Part shown: piece after piece, positions 51,440 through 62,830 of the stretch | Position numbering within the stretch: position 1 is the first letter of the stretch | Layout of the letters: the number at the start of each line of letters is the position of its first letter | DNA from: Saccharina japonica | Lineage: Eukaryota > Sar > Phaeophyceae > Laminariales > Laminariaceae | Length of the DNA: 64,000 nt | Reading direction: 5' to 3' | Assembly: GCA_008828725.1 (NCBI GenBank) | Contig: MEHQ01003341.1 | Coordinates: forward strand, 1 to 64,000 | The notes under the pieces: model-generated | What the model saw: the letters and a program-made list of their open reading frames with translations, nothing else | Databases searched by the model: none | What the model was told of the DNA's origin: nothing | Position numbers and translations under genes: made by a program

Positions 51440-52035
51440 AGAAGAGGTGTGTGAGGACAGGTTATGGAGTAAAACTTAAAAGCACCTGGATGAATTTTTA
51501 ATTAATTAGTGATTTGGGTTTTTAATAGTGTGCATTATTTATTTGTACCTTATAAGGTATCTTTAGTGGCAATTAGTAGGTAGGGGTTTAAAAAAAAAAA
51601 AAAAAAACGTTTTATCCTTTATAACTGTTAAAGGGGGGAGGGGGAGACACATAGAGACAGGGGTGTGAACCAATCAACCATGTTGACAGGAGGTATGTTA
51701 AAATCTAGTATGAATTTTCAGGGTTTTTTTTTGGGGGGGGGGTGTTTGTAACAAGTAAATAGTGGTCAATCAGACGATTTTATTATAATAGCAGTAATAT
51801 ATTTTGCAGAAGAGGTGTGTGAGGACAGGTTATGTAGTAAAACTTAAAAGCACCTGGATGAATTTTAATTAATTAGTGATTTGGGTTTTTAATAGTGTGC
51901 ATTATTTATTTGTACCTTTAAGGTATCTTTAGTGGCAATTAGTAGGCTATAGGGGTTTAAAAAAAAAAAAACGGTTTATCCTTTATAACTGTTAAAGGGA
52001 GGGGGGGGGGGAGACACATAGAGACAGGGGTGTGA
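51440..52035 (+). repeat. Direct repeat, 230 bp copies about 368 bp apart
   Basis: 51440-51670 and 51808-52035 share GAAGAGGTGTGTGAGGACAG, the AATTAATTAGTGATTTGGG tract, a poly-A run and GAGACACATAGAGACAGGGG. Non-coding; intergenic between the PA gene and gene 2. Confidence 0.85.
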
Positions 52036-52379
52036 ATGTATGTAATGAATGGATCATGGGTGTTCACCACGCGCGCTGTTGTCGTGCGCGTCGAGGTGCG
52101 ATCTGATGCTGCTGTTGTTGTTGTGGTTGTATTTTGTACACAGCAGTTTCCTCTTAAAAAAATATTATACTGGTTTTGACACGAGTCGATTTCCTTTTTT
52201 GTCGGATTTGCATGAACGCCTGGTCGAAGAAAACCGGGCAATAACGGGGAGGAGGTAGTTGGATCGCAGCAGCCCGGTTATTGTCGCTGAATACAAAAAT
52301 CGGCACAGCATACAGTATTCAAGATGCCCGAGGTATATGTGTACGTTATTCTTCTTATGATGGCGTAATCTGGTAATAG

Positions 52380-52877
52380 GTTAGACAGATCCGCTGGCCG
52401 AACCCGCGGGTCGAACCCGCCGGTCAAGATAAATGGTCTCGCGGGTTGAGGCGACCCGATCCGCGACATGATCCGTATATCATGGATCGTTCGGACCCTG
52501 GCCGGTCAGGTCGGGTCGGGTCAGGAGGTGTAACAAAAATCTCACGGGTAAAGTCAGGTCGGGTCAAAAGTTTTTCGGATATCACGGATCGGGTCGGGTC
52601 CGGTCTGGTCTGGTCTGGTCTGGTCGAGTCACCAGTTTTTCAAACTCTCGCGAGTCGGGTCGGGTCGGGTCGGGTCGGGCCGGGTCGGGTCGGGTCGGGG
52701 TGGGGTGGGGTCGGGTTGGGTCGGGTCGGGTCGGGTCGGGTCGGGTCGGATCGGGTCGGGTTGAGTCGGGTCAGGTCAAGACATCTTAACGTTTTCGCGG
52801 GTCGGGTCGGGTCATCTGATCCGATCAACCCCGACATGACCTTAGAGGGTTGGGCCGACCCGTGTGAACAGCCCTGA
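52380..52877. repeat. GGGTC-rich element with CAGGGCTGTTCAC end
   Basis: Long (GGGTC) runs at 52.65-52.75 kb. The right end GTGTGAACAGCCCTG complements the left end of the hAT-like element at 47573. The left end and target duplication were not found. Confidence 0.55.
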
Positions 52878-53309
52878 TATTTTTTGTTGTGTGCTCTGGT
52901 TTGTAGAATGTGGCAATAAAAAACTTCGAGCGGGCAAAACATATACCGGTTCCCGTTTGTTTTGTTTTGGGAGCGTTACGGTGGGCGCGGACGCTTCAAG
53001 TATTACTGTAGCTCAAAAAAAGGAGTCCCTCTTTACTTTGGCGCCAAAAAGAAAAAAGGAAAAAAAATACTCGCATGACAAGACAAAGAAAACGAACGAG
53101 CTCGGCGCCCAGGGCGCTCAGGCGCAGTCAGCCCCGTTCGGCGTCGAAATCTTCTCGGAAAAAACGGCCGAGGATCGGGCTGCGACTGGGGCCAGCAGCC
53201 ACAGAAAGAAATCTGCCGGCCGCAGCGCTGACCCTGCTTGTGTGCCCCCCCGCCCAACACGACGCGAAGAGCGAGAAAGCACCCGATAATAAGACAGGCG
53301 ATACAGAAT

Positions 53310-53390
53310 AACGCCGAGCAGAGGGGAGGGAGGGGGGGGGAGGGAGGAGGAGGGGAGGGGAGGGAAGGGGAGGGGAGGGGAGGGGAGGGG
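53310..53390 (+). repeat. GGGGA purine tract
   Basis: GAGGGGAGGGGAGGGG runs with many G4 blocks; candidate G-quadruplex region. Surroundings (52.88-54.8 kb) contain no supported exon. 53.92-54.03 kb holds a 54 bp unit (CTTACGAGAGGGCCTTTTAT ...) repeated twice. Confidence 0.7.
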
Positions 53391-54834
53391 TCAATTATTA
53401 TTGTTGGGTTTGGTTTCCGCCACTTTTGAGCATGAACTTCAAAGTTGATCACTCATAAAAATTGATTAATTATTAGTATGTTTGTCGGCCGATAATATTA
53501 AGCATAACCTTGACATCGGTCATTCATACTATACAAAGCCACAGAAAAAAATATGAAAAACCCGGGGAAGCCAAAACAAACAAGAAGGATTTGATGTACG
53601 TACATAGTACAATACAATCCTAGCTCCGTCCGAAATCTACCGGACAGTCAGACGGGTCCCAGATTGTGCGTTTTGTTAGATATAAGCCATACACGTTAAG
53701 CTAACAGTCAGCTCTAGCTGCTACCTGTGTGGTTATGGCGTAGAAAAAAAAAACTCGAAAGAAAAAATAGCCAACGAACAAAAAAATATATAACACAAGG
53801 AAGTATGCAACCTAAGCGCTCGTCGTCTATAGGAAATGGCAAGAAATCTAGAATCCTTCTCGCCCCACCGAAGTAAGGATGTTAGTCCAACATCTGGTTT
53901 CAGGCTTCTTACGAGAGGGCCTTTTATGAGGATGTTAGCCTAAGATTGTATTTCCCGTGTCTTACGAGAGGGCCTTTTATGAGGATGTTAGCCTAAGATT
54001 GTATTTCCCGTGTCTTACGAGAGGGCCGATACTGTACGAAGAACATCTTGAGCAACTCTAATCGACGCCCCTCGGAAGCTAGGGTCACCAGCACAACACC
54101 ATATTATTCCTGAAGGTCAAGCCCACACGAAGTCATTCCATCAAACAGTGTGACTCGAGCGTTTGTATTTACTGTCTGAACTACACCTATCACAGCTGGT
54201 CATCATATAGAGGGCGTTCTTATCATCGCCATATGTACATCAGCAGCAAGCTTACACACAAACAAATATTATTTTGATCCGATATCCGTAACACACAGAG
54301 CCCCGAATGGAAGGATGAGAAATGCCTCACCAGGCAGATGTCAAAACATTCCCTACAGTAGCACAGACAGTTAGTGACGGGTCACGGTTTAAGAGCTATC
54401 GGTTTTTTAGAAGAACGGCTGGGTTTGAACCCTTTTAGAACCGCACCCACGTTTTTGGGGGAAAACTACTTGGCATTAGTGTGGTACACTGTTTCCAGTA
54501 GTAAAAGGGCTAAGATAGATCGAACGGGGTTGGCACGGGCATACAATAAAAGCTGTACAGTGCTCGTTCCGGTTGAACCCCCGCTTGGGCCTTCAGAGGG
54601 GGAAAAGGGCGCAACATGATTTCTAATACGACCCCCTACTGCTGGGTCCTCGCTACGCTGCTCGTAGACGAATGATAACACCAAAATTTTATCATCGCTT
54701 ATTGGTTGCTATCTCTTGACGCCTTAAGGCGCGAAGAGAAGTTCGGGTTTTAAGAGAGATCAAGCAGGCCTGACACACCCCGCTCTTAAAGCGTGACCCC
54801 CCCCCCCCGCTGTACCATATGTCCTTACTCTCAC

Positions 54835-55013
54835 ATTATGGTAGGGATTCGCGCCTTGTCTCCGTCCCCTTTGTCCGCCATGACTCTCAGGGTGTCCTCC
54901 GCCGTGTTGACAATTATGACGCCCAGTGCCCCTGCCCTCTGCGCTGCGAGGGTCTTCATGCTGAAGGAACATCCTCCCCTCTCCACCGCCACAAACATGC
55001 CTGCCACCCGCAC
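54835..55013 (-). CDS. PA gene exon f: core of PA domain 2
   Basis: Starts after TTTTGGTAG with VRVAGMFVAVERGGCSFSMK and ends ARIPTIM at AAT|GTGAGAG, phase 2. The same phase-2 intron follows IPVAM in PA domain 1, so the two domains probably arose by internal duplication. Confidence 0.8.
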
Positions 55014-56730
55014 CTACCAAAACGGGTGGGGAGGACACAGCAGCAGCGGTTGTTGTTGTTGTTCTCACATTCGTTCGTTTCCCTAGATTCTCGTCCGTGG
55101 TCGCAAAACAGGCTAAACACAAAATCACTAAGCAGAATTTACACGACTTAATTGGCCTACCTTTCACAAAATGGTTGATGTACAGTATGCACGTAGATGT
55201 GGCCGGGACCCCCCTCCCCCCTTGCACAATGCGGGCGTAAAAGCAACCCATGTGTATAGACATTGAACAACATATCTACAGCAAACCCTACAAGGTGTCG
55301 ACAACATATTTGTTCGGTACGCCTACGTATTAGTGTGCTACATATATTCAAAGACTCCACAAGGATTAGTTCACGCCCACAATGTGCAGGGGGGGGGGGA
55401 GTCCCCGCCACCTGTGTGTAGTGTTGTTTACTACGTGGTCTGCAGTAGGTTGCTCCGACGAAAATGGCTGCTAGTGATGGTGCACACAAACCCTCCCAAG
55501 ATTGAAAGGAAACAAATAGGCATGTATGTCGTATGTAGCGTTTCGTGACGACTAGACCCAGCTACCTAACGAAGAACACGATCTGGGGACGATCCTTGGC
55601 TGTTGAGCCTGGACCTCAGGTTTTATCCCAAGAGTCGCAATTTCTACTAGTGCTGACTGTTATTAATAGCTCGTGGTTATGGGGCATATTTGCCATACAG
55701 CAGTGTGATGTTGGTAAATTAACAGAGCTCTTCACGGGCCGGGTCACTCCTTACGGGTCAGGTCGGGTCGGGTCGGGAGATCCGACCCGACCCACAAAAT
55801 CATTTGTGACCCGACCCGAACCGTGAGGTTTTAAAAGCCTCCTAACTCGTTCCGACCCGACCCGACCCGACTCGGCTCGTGAGAGTTTGAACAGCTCCCA
55901 ATCCAATCCGACATGACCCGTGTAAACTAACTGCCTTGCTTGCTACCTTATATGCCTTGTCGTCGCAGCCATCGAACGGGTCTGCCACAGCGATCCCGTG
56001 AGGGGCGCCTCCGGAAGCTTCCACGATCCCCGGGCCGTAACGCGCCTGGCGGTAATCGAACTCCCCTCCGGCTTTCTCCTTGGACAGCACCACGAAACGG
56101 CCACCGTCGTCGTCGTCTTTTCGTGATTTCGTGTTTTCTGCCGAGATTGAAAAATGAAAAAATGAAGAATGAAAAAATGAAAAATGAAGAAACAGTTGCG
56201 ATGAAAACGCCGATGAAAATTCCAAAAGGTTAAAACAATCGTGACGAAACGTGCAGCCAGAATTTCTCGCCGAAAAAAAAAAAATCACGATAAAAATACC
56301 CCCACCCCCTCCCCCGAAAATGCCAAAAAAAACAAATCGCGACAAAAATACCACAGAAAATGCCGCCGAAAATACCGAAAATGAGAAGAAGAAGAAAAAA
56401 TGCGACGAAAACGCCGCCGATAATGCCGCCGAACTCAGTCAGGCGTAACTTATGGGGGTCGTTTCTAACGAACACGACAAAGAAATTGTCACGAGTTGAC
56501 TTGTGGCAAAAACAAACGTGAAAACTTCATTTTTCAGCGAATAAGAATGTGATGTTTTTTGTCATCAACCGTGACAAGACGGTCTCGCGCGTGGCAACGA
56601 ATAGTTTTGGAAAAACGAAATTCAAGTCAGAATTTTTGTTTTCCTTGTTTTTTTGTTGATGCTCTTTTGGCGATGCTTGTGAGTGGTCGATATTGAAGCT
56701 CATGCTGCGCGTTGTTGGACTGCAAATCAG

Positions 56731-56784
<54 letters not shown>

Positions 56785-59700
56785 TTACTACTATTACTAT
56801 TACTACTATTACTACTACTATTCATACTAATACGACGTCTACTACTACTACTACTACTACTACTTGGAGTGATGCTCGAGATATGTAATGGAATAATGGA
56901 AGAGGTGCAGGAATTATCGTTGTTGGCTTAGAAAGAGCACCTCATGACATACTACAGTACTGTTATTGCTACTACTACTACCACTACTACTACTGCTACT
57001 ACTACTATTACCACTACCACTACCACTACCACTACCACTCCTACTACTACTACTACTACTACTACTACCGACAATGATAATTGCAGTACAGTAACAGTAC
57101 CTGGGTTCGTTTCAATTTGTGTCGGGGGACACGCGCCAACGGGAGCGATAGCAGCCCTGACCTCCACCCCCCAGGATAGAAGCGTTTCCAAGCTCGATCC
57201 GTTTCCTCGCGAAATCCTGGCAGCGTTCCCCAAGAATCATCAGCTCAACTTTTTAGACTTCATGTTATCTACAGTACGTCCATATTTTACATAGTATATA
57301 CGTTAAATACATACGAGGTATTAAACGTTTTGCACGTCGAAGAGGTGATCTACAGATGGATCATCTAGATCCTGACGCGCCGTTCTGAGATGCCGTACAA
57401 GATCTGTATAGTACAGATACAACCCAGGAAACGCGTCCTGGTGATGATGATGATGTCCTCACATGATGCGCTCGTTTCCCTGAAATTATGTCTGTGGTCA
57501 CAAATCAGAATGTAATAAACTAAAAGATCATGCGGATTAACCGGCTCCGACCTGGCACCATAAGCTAGATCATACAGATCATACAGATCATACAGATCAT
57601 ACAGATCATACATATCATGCAGATCATGCAGATCATACAGATCATACAGATCATACAGATTATACAGATTATACAGATCTGGAATCGATCTTCCCTGAAA
57701 AGTCTACTGCTTATAGATCATGATGTGGGAATGATCTATATCATCTGTTGGAGGTGTGCAACATTTTGTTGTTCGGACAGTCGCATGCTACGTATGGAAA
57801 GGGTGCGCCTCGATTTTCCCGAGACTCCCCCCATGATAATTGTTAGCTCTATACCCCCACCCAGGCATTAACTTGGAGAAGCATTGTGCACTACGATCCA
57901 ACCCGATGAATGGGTGATCGACGTTAAAGCTCACGCTGCATGCACATATATACTATTTAGTACTGTAGTCGGATGGCAAACACAATAAGAATCTACTGTA
58001 CATGCCAGTACGTAGTCCCTGCCACTGGTATGCTATATACGTACTGTAGGCTCTTACATTGCCAGCTATGATATGGGTAGCATTCCTGACTATTACCGAC
58101 TAATACTGACTAATACTGATTATTACTTACTACAATTGGCTTCGTATTACTGGCTATTACTGGCTATTACTGACTATTACGGACTATTACGGACTACGAG
58201 GTATTACGGACTAGTACGGACTAGTACGGACTAGTACGGACTATTAATGACTATTACTGAATATTACTGACTATTATTGGCTATTACTGACTATTACTGA
58301 CTATTTATGACTATTACTGACTACTCCTGACTATTTCTGACTATTACTGACTATTACTGACTATTACTGACTATTACTGACTATTACGGACTACGAGGTG
58401 TTACGGACTACTGTAGTACGGACTAGTACTGACTATTAATGGCTATTACTGAATATTACTTACTATTATTGGCTATTACTGACTATTACTGACTATTTAT
58501 GACTATTACTGACTACTCCTGACTATTGCTGACTATTGCTGACTATTACTGACTATTACTGACTATTACTATACTCCTCAACTGAGGAATTACCCGGCAA
58601 TTACCCAATATCCCATTTATGTGTTGAGATCTGTTTCGTTAGCACGCAAGCCATGGGGTTGTTCATCGAGTCAAGTCGACATATTTTCTCAAACGTCAGT
58701 TTTGGGCGAGGAGCTCCTATACTACAATCAAGTGAGGAGCTTCAGAAAAGTCAGGTGCTATCCCTATAAGGCAAAGACGCGTCCAACCGGTATGCTACTG
58801 CTGTAAATCATTACATGGCCACCAGTATGCTACTGCTCTAGTTCCTTACATCGCCACCAGTATGATGCTGTAGTTCCGTACATCACCACCAGTATGCTAC
58901 TGCTGTTGTACAGCAGTATTCCCTTGCATTATCACCAGTATGCTACTGTACTCGTAGTTCCTTACATTGCCACCAATATGCTACTGGTGTACAGTAGTTC
59001 CTTACATTTTCACCAGTATTGCTACTGTTGCATTATACAGTAGTTCCTTGCATTGCCGCCAGTATGCTACTGGTGCACAGTAGTAGTAGTAGTCCCTTAC
59101 ATTGCCACCGGTATGCTGATGTCGTCGGTCACGAGATTCCCGGCCGGCATGTCGGCTAGAACGTCGTCGCCGTTGAGCAGAACCATCCCTCCTCCACCGG
59201 AAACCCCGGTACCGCCGCCACCACCACCACCACCACCGCTGCCACCGCTGACACCGCTGATACCTCGTTCCCCGCTGCCTGAGTCGATATTTTCCGTGGC
59301 TGTGGCGGTGGTGGTGGGTCCTGCCGATGACGCCAATATCATGTTAAAATTATTACTCACAGTTGGTACATACGGCAGTAGATGATTGATACGGCAGTAG
59401 ACTACGTATGGACCTACTGCTGTAGGGATCGATTACTGAAATAATAAGAATGCAGTTCATGGGGCAGAAGATGTACGGACCTGTTGTAGGGACTAACTAC
59501 TGCAGTTTATGACAGTAGGCTATGGACCTGTTGTAGGGACTAACTACTGCAGTTTATGACAGTAGGCTATGGACCCACTGAAGGAACCGACTACTGCAAT
59601 GATGCATGTTTGGCAGTAGACTTTGGACCTATTGAAGGGACCGACTTCGCAATAATGAAGGTTTTGGCAGTATACTATGGAACCACTATTGTAGAGGGCG

Positions 59701-60829
59701 ATTACTACTGGAATGTAGTACAAGCTTCCTCTGGCAACGCTTGATGGCTCGCAGACACGAGGCTTGGTGGTATGAGTTCTGAACATTCGGCACACTACAG
59801 TAGAGGACACAACAGAAAGATACTGAGTAGAGTAGTAGGTTATCCCTTCTACACCCACGGTTTTGCGCGCAAAAGTAGCTGACTGAGTAGAGCAGTAGGT
59901 TATCCCTTCAACACCAACAGCTTTGCTTGCAGCAGTAGCTGGCTGAGTAGAGTAGTAGGTTATCCCTTCAAAACCAACAGCTTTGCTTGCAGTGGTAGCA
60001 GCGATAGTAGTATCAGTAGCGGCAGCAGTAGCGGGTACCAGTAGCAAATGCGGCAGCAGCAGCAGCAGCAGCGGAACCGACGTTACCTGCACCAGTAGTT
60101 GTAGTGTCGGTGGAACCGGTAGCTGTGGTTGTGGTTGTGGTGATGGTGATGCCGCCGCCGCCGTCACCGCCACCGATGATCGTTGCCCGGGATGGAGCAG
60201 CCCGAGGAGGCGTTTTCCTGCCCTTGGAGGAGGCGGTGTGGATGGCGAGCTCCACGTTCTTCGCCTTCTCCACGAAAGTGCAAACGCCGCGCTTGACGAG
60301 AACGATCGCGGCCTCCCCCTCTCCCTCGCGGGCTGCAACCTTTTTTGTTTTTTCGTTTGGGATAAAGACGCAGAGAGGGGGCGTCGCTGAACGAAATATG
60401 GAATTCGGAACCCGATGATCCAACGCAACCCAACCGCAACGCAACCCAACCCAACCCAATCGATGGACACGATGCAGGCATTTGGAACGCTAAAGACATG
60501 AGAGTTGCGTTACGGATGTATCGATCCCCTCCCCTCCCCTCCCCTCCCCTTCCCTCCCGCTCCCTCCCCCCCCCCCCCTCCTCCCCTCCCTCTTCCCCCC
60601 TCCCTCGCCTCCCCCCTCCCCCCCCCCCAGCCTCCCTGACCTCGTCTTGTCCGCTAAGGCTAAGGTCACGTTGGCATGCAGTGAGCGGGTCGGCCAGCGC
60701 CATAGGGCGAGGCTCGCAAGACCAAGATGACTCCGATGCCACCGCCATCTCCTCCGCGTCAGCTAACAATAACCCCCTTTCATTTCCTCCCCAATCTTTC
60801 GGGGCTTGCATCAAGTACTCTCCACGGGC
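54835..60829 (-). CDS. Two-PA-domain protein gene (partial)
   Basis: Exons, minus strand: 60670-60829, 60174-60332, 59101-59188, 57101-57216, 55947-56137, 54835-55013. Joint phases (1,1,2,1,0) keep one frame over 297 codons. PA domain 1: ALADPLTACQ|PREGEGEAAI, VLVKRGVCTFVEKAKN, VLLNGDDVLADMP, DISIPVAM|ISRGNGSS. PA domain 2: GIAVADPFDGC, FVAVERGGCSFSMK, ALGVIIVNTAEDTLRVM, ARIPTIM. These are the PA signatures (C..P, G.C.F..K, IP..M). PA domains occur in secreted or endomembrane proteins such as sorting receptors, ring ligases and glycosidases, where they cap or bind substrates. No catalytic domain is visible here, so the protein class is open. The phase-2 end of the last exon requires at least one more exon, not found. 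Confidence 0.75.
55723..55930. repeat. GGGTC/GACCC element in PA gene intron
   Basis: Starts CAGAGCTCTTCACGGGCC, with inverted arms of GGGTC and GACCC type, and lies about 15 bases from the donor of exon e. Related to the element at 47573; flanking octamers taaattaa and taaactaa are similar but the right end is not clear. Confidence 0.45.
55947..56137 (-). CDS. PA gene exon e: start of PA domain 2
   Basis: ENTKSRKDDDDGGRFVVLSK, then GEFDYRQARYGPGIVEASGG and HGIAVADPFDGCDDKAYK. Acceptor CGGCAG, donor AAG|GTAGCAAG. Confidence 0.78.
56138..56680. other. Intron with GAAAATGCC/GAAAAATGA repeats
   Basis: Short A-rich tandem words (AAAATGAAGAATGAAAAAAT, GCCGAAAATACC). No exon. Confidence 0.5.
56729..57070 (+). 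repeat. (CTA)/(TAC) trinucleotide arrays
   Basis: Two arrays, 56729-56875 and 56968-57070, with occasional ATT and CCA units, inside the PA gene intron. Their translation gives poly-Leu, poly-Thr or poly-Val frames that are not genes. The second ends about 30 bases from exon d. Confidence 0.95.
57101..57216 (-). CDS. PA gene exon d
   Basis: After GCTGCCAG the exon completes the Met codon of IPVAM and continues ISRGNGSSLETLLSW, GVEVRAAIAPVG, ending CCCAG|GTACTG. Confidence 0.8.
57345..57720. repeat. AGATCATAC nonamer array and flanking element
   Basis: About 13 units of CAGATCATA at 57565-57680 in a sequence that elsewhere (9.7, 13.7, 41.7, 45.9 kb) has only a few units. Shared context AACCCAGGAAAC marks the common element. 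Confidence 0.75.
58080..58572 (+). repeat. GACTATTACT decamer array
   Basis: Some 45 units with variants (GGACTAGTAC, GACTATTTAT, GACTACTCCT). The order of variants is itself repeated (58190-58330 and 58385-58530), a higher-order duplication. Confidence 0.9.
58780..59100 (+). repeat. Degenerate repeat TTCCTTACATTGCCACCAGTATGCTACTG
   Basis: About seven units of 40-50 bp. They copy the last bases of PA exon c and its donor (CCTTACATTGCCACC), so the array seems to have grown from the exon c border. Confidence 0.75.
59101..59188 (-). CDS. PA gene exon c
   Basis: GMVLLNGDDVLADMPAGNLV then DDISIPVAM, donor AAT|GTAAGG. The preceding intron edge is Gly-coding GGTGGC repeats, so the exact acceptor (59188 or three bases on) is uncertain. 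Confidence 0.78.
59480..60170. other. Intron with degenerate repeats
   Basis: Repeats of GGGACTAACTACTGCAGTTT (59.47-59.65 kb) and AGTAGAGTAGTAGGTTATCC (59.83-59.98 kb). A 308-codon frame across it is not supported. Confidence 0.6.
60174..60332 (-). CDS. PA gene exon b
   Basis: After GGTTGCAG: PREGEGEAAIVLVKRGVCTF, VEKAKNVELA, then a less typical Lys/Arg/Pro segment to ATCATCG|GTGGCGG (alternative donor six bases later). Confidence 0.75.
60520..60630 (+). repeat. CCCCT/CCCTC pyrimidine tract
   Basis: Runs of CCCCTCCCCTCCCCT with several C-blocks of eight or more; G-rich on the coding strand, in the intron between exons a and b. Confidence 0.85.
60670..60829 (-). CDS. PA gene exon a: start of PA domain 1
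   Basis: Acceptor CTACGCGCAG, then ARGEYLMQAPKDWGGNERG, LLLADAEEMAVASES and PMALADPLTACQ, donor CAAC|GTGACC, phase 1. Aligns with exon e of domain 2 (A-D-P-x-x-x-C). Confidence 0.75.
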
Positions 60830-61169
60830 CTGCGCGTAGTGGGGCGGTAGGGATATAGGCTTAAGAGATACCTGGCACGCGTAGATTAAGTAGGGGAGGG
60901 GGTGTACTCATGTCGCTCATGGCCGTAGTCGAACGTACGACCGTAGACCTTCGCATCCCCCTCCCTGCAATGCCGGGACGGAGCATCTTGGGTTTTCACC
61001 GACCAGGCAGATACTGCTTGCATCAAGCTTTGCGAGCGCCGTGAGGTGTTGGGCGAGTCGCATGAAGGGTGAGCTGCAGCATCCTACTAAGAGCCGCCTG
61101 TGAAGCAGACTCGCATATGTATGACAACTTCGAATTGATTTTTTTTTTTCCCTGGTGTGGCTAGCGGCT

Positions 61170-61204
<35 letters not shown>
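61170..61204 (+). repeat. Poly-G run of 35
   Basis: Uninterrupted G homopolymer. Length may be unreliable; such runs are hard to sequence. Confidence 0.9.
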
Positions 61205-61208
<4 letters not shown>

Positions 61209-61259
61209 AGGATCAGTGGCGGAGGGTGACGGTCGGCGTACGAGACAGAGAAGGCGGTA

Positions 61260-61690
61260 GTAGCAGTAAACGGACTGATCCACGGATTAACGAATCGACA
61301 GATGGACGAACCGTCGTTCGTTTTTAAGTACGTACCAGTATGAAAAAAATGCAGGGATAGGCCGACGCACCGACCGGTGAGCTGACCGATCGACGGACGG
61401 ATGGAAGGACCGACTAATGGATGGACCATCGGTCATTTACGGTTTTTATGTTATTATAAACAAAGCGTGGGGGAGGACCGACGCACATACACACTGACCG
61501 GTGGATGGGTAGACCACTGGTCGTTTTGACGCAACCAACGAAAAGAGTAGACCGACAGACCGATCGACTCACAGATCGACGGACGAACCGGCCGACGGAC
61601 CGAACGGACGGATGCACGATCCGCCGATCGTTTTACGTACCAGAAAATAACGAAAAGGGTCGACCGACCGACCGACCGACCGACTGCCCT
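61260..61690 (+). repeat. GACCGACGGACN degenerate tetranucleotide tract
   Basis: GACC, GACG and GATC words over 400 bp ending in perfect (GACC) at 61.66-61.68 kb. Intronic or upstream of the PA gene. Confidence 0.75.
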
Positions 61691-61849
61691 TTGGTGGTTT
61701 TTCCGTATCATATGCTATATGTTCATACGCACAATCTCGGGGTCCGTGACGACGAGCTCCAGAAGCAGGGGTCCGTCCCCTCCCTTCGCCTCCTCGCTCT
61801 CGGGGCTGGAAAAGGTCAGCACGCGAGGCCAAATCGCTCGTTGAAGAAG

Positions 61850-62230
61850 CTATCAGGGGTTTCGACGAAGGAGAGTTTTGGTGGCGGGGTGATGGTTGGG
61901 GGGTGGGGGGGGGGGAGGGGGGGGGGGTGACGAGACGGAAGAGGGGGGGTGAGAGAGGGAAGAGGGGGGGCGAGAGAGGGGGACACCATTTTCGATGAGT
62001 GTGACTTACTGAATTTGTTGAAAATCTGCTCGGAAATGCACCCAAGGGGGGGTGTTATCTTGGTTACAGTATACGGTACGGTATTGGTCCCTCTATAGTG
62101 CCGGTTGCCCGCTATAATGCCGGTGAAGTCGCTTGGCACGGATGGTATTAACCAGCGTGGTAGTGTGCGGAGTAGTGCCGGTTGCCGCTATGTATAGTGC
62201 CGGTATTTTTGCCTGGCGCATATACCGGCA
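61850..62230. other. G-rich tract and GTATAGTGCCGGT repeats
   Basis: 61.88-61.98 kb is GGGGG-rich. 62.08-62.23 kb has inverted GTGCCGGT/CCGGCACTATA words that form a fold-back of about 150 bp (GTCCCTCTATAGTGCCGG ... CCGGCACTATAGAGGGAC, 62.09-62.24 kb), probably another MITE. Confidence 0.6.
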
Positions 62231-62300
62231 CTATAGAGGGACCACAACTACCGTATTAATGTTATTCCATTTTCCACCTGATAACAATGTGTAGCGATTC

Positions 62301-62460
62301 ATCCCACGGTAGGGGTTGCCCACTAAACTTATGTTAGTACCAGTGCATCGAAATTTCAGTCGGGTTTTGCGTGAAAACAAAATTTCGAAGTCGTGTTTCG
62401 GATGATATATTGAGCTCCTCATGTCAGGAGCTAAACAAATAAGACACCATCCCTAAAGGA
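62301..62460. mobile_element. MITE, ATCCCACGGTAGGGG family, deleted copy
   Basis: Left end ATCCCACGGTAGGGGTTGCC, core TTCGAAGTCGTGTTTCGGA and palindromic GAGCTCCTCATGTCAGGAGC near the decayed right end. Confidence 0.55.
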
Positions 62461-62830
62461 GCATTGCTCTAGCTCTTGTTCCAATCACACCGTCCAAACA
62501 GAAAAGGGGATCCGGGATTCAATGGCTTAAGTTGGACATGGAAGATGGTATATCATACAGACCTAAATACTTGACGAAAGCACACACCCAATAGAAATGT
62601 AGTCCCCCCCTTTATTACTGGCTCAACTGACTCCTACAATCGAATATGGAAGAGGGTGGCGCTTACTTATTTATTTACCGGTTGACATACACGCTTCATA
62701 ATCTCTTGTGGATGGTAAAGGGCATCGATGGGCACGGTTCACAATCGACTAACTGCGCTTGTGGTGGATAACATATGTCGACCGACACATGTACCAATCA
62801 CCAGTCTAATAATATTATCCCTGCCAAGTA

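Noticed and set aside
52446..52942. Frames with GSGRVGSG or PTRPDPTRP repeats
   Set aside because: GGGTC pentamers read in triplets.
54010..54110. Minus-strand TLASEGRRLELLKMFF as the missing end of PA domain 2
   Set aside because: It looks like the expected continuation after IPTIM, but no acceptor gives the required phase without a stop.
56683..57294. Poly-Leu, poly-Thr and poly-Val frames
   Set aside because: Readings of TAC/CTA microsatellites on both strands; only the minus-strand exon at 57101-57216 has frame-consistent splice sites and PA-domain sequence.
59544..60470. 308-codon minus-strand frame and 135-codon plus-strand frame
   Set aside because: They run through intronic repeats and are out of frame with the PA-domain exons b and c, which have good splice sites.
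60937..61704. SVGRSVGRS-rich frames
   Set aside because: GACC/GACG tetranucleotide tract read in triplets.
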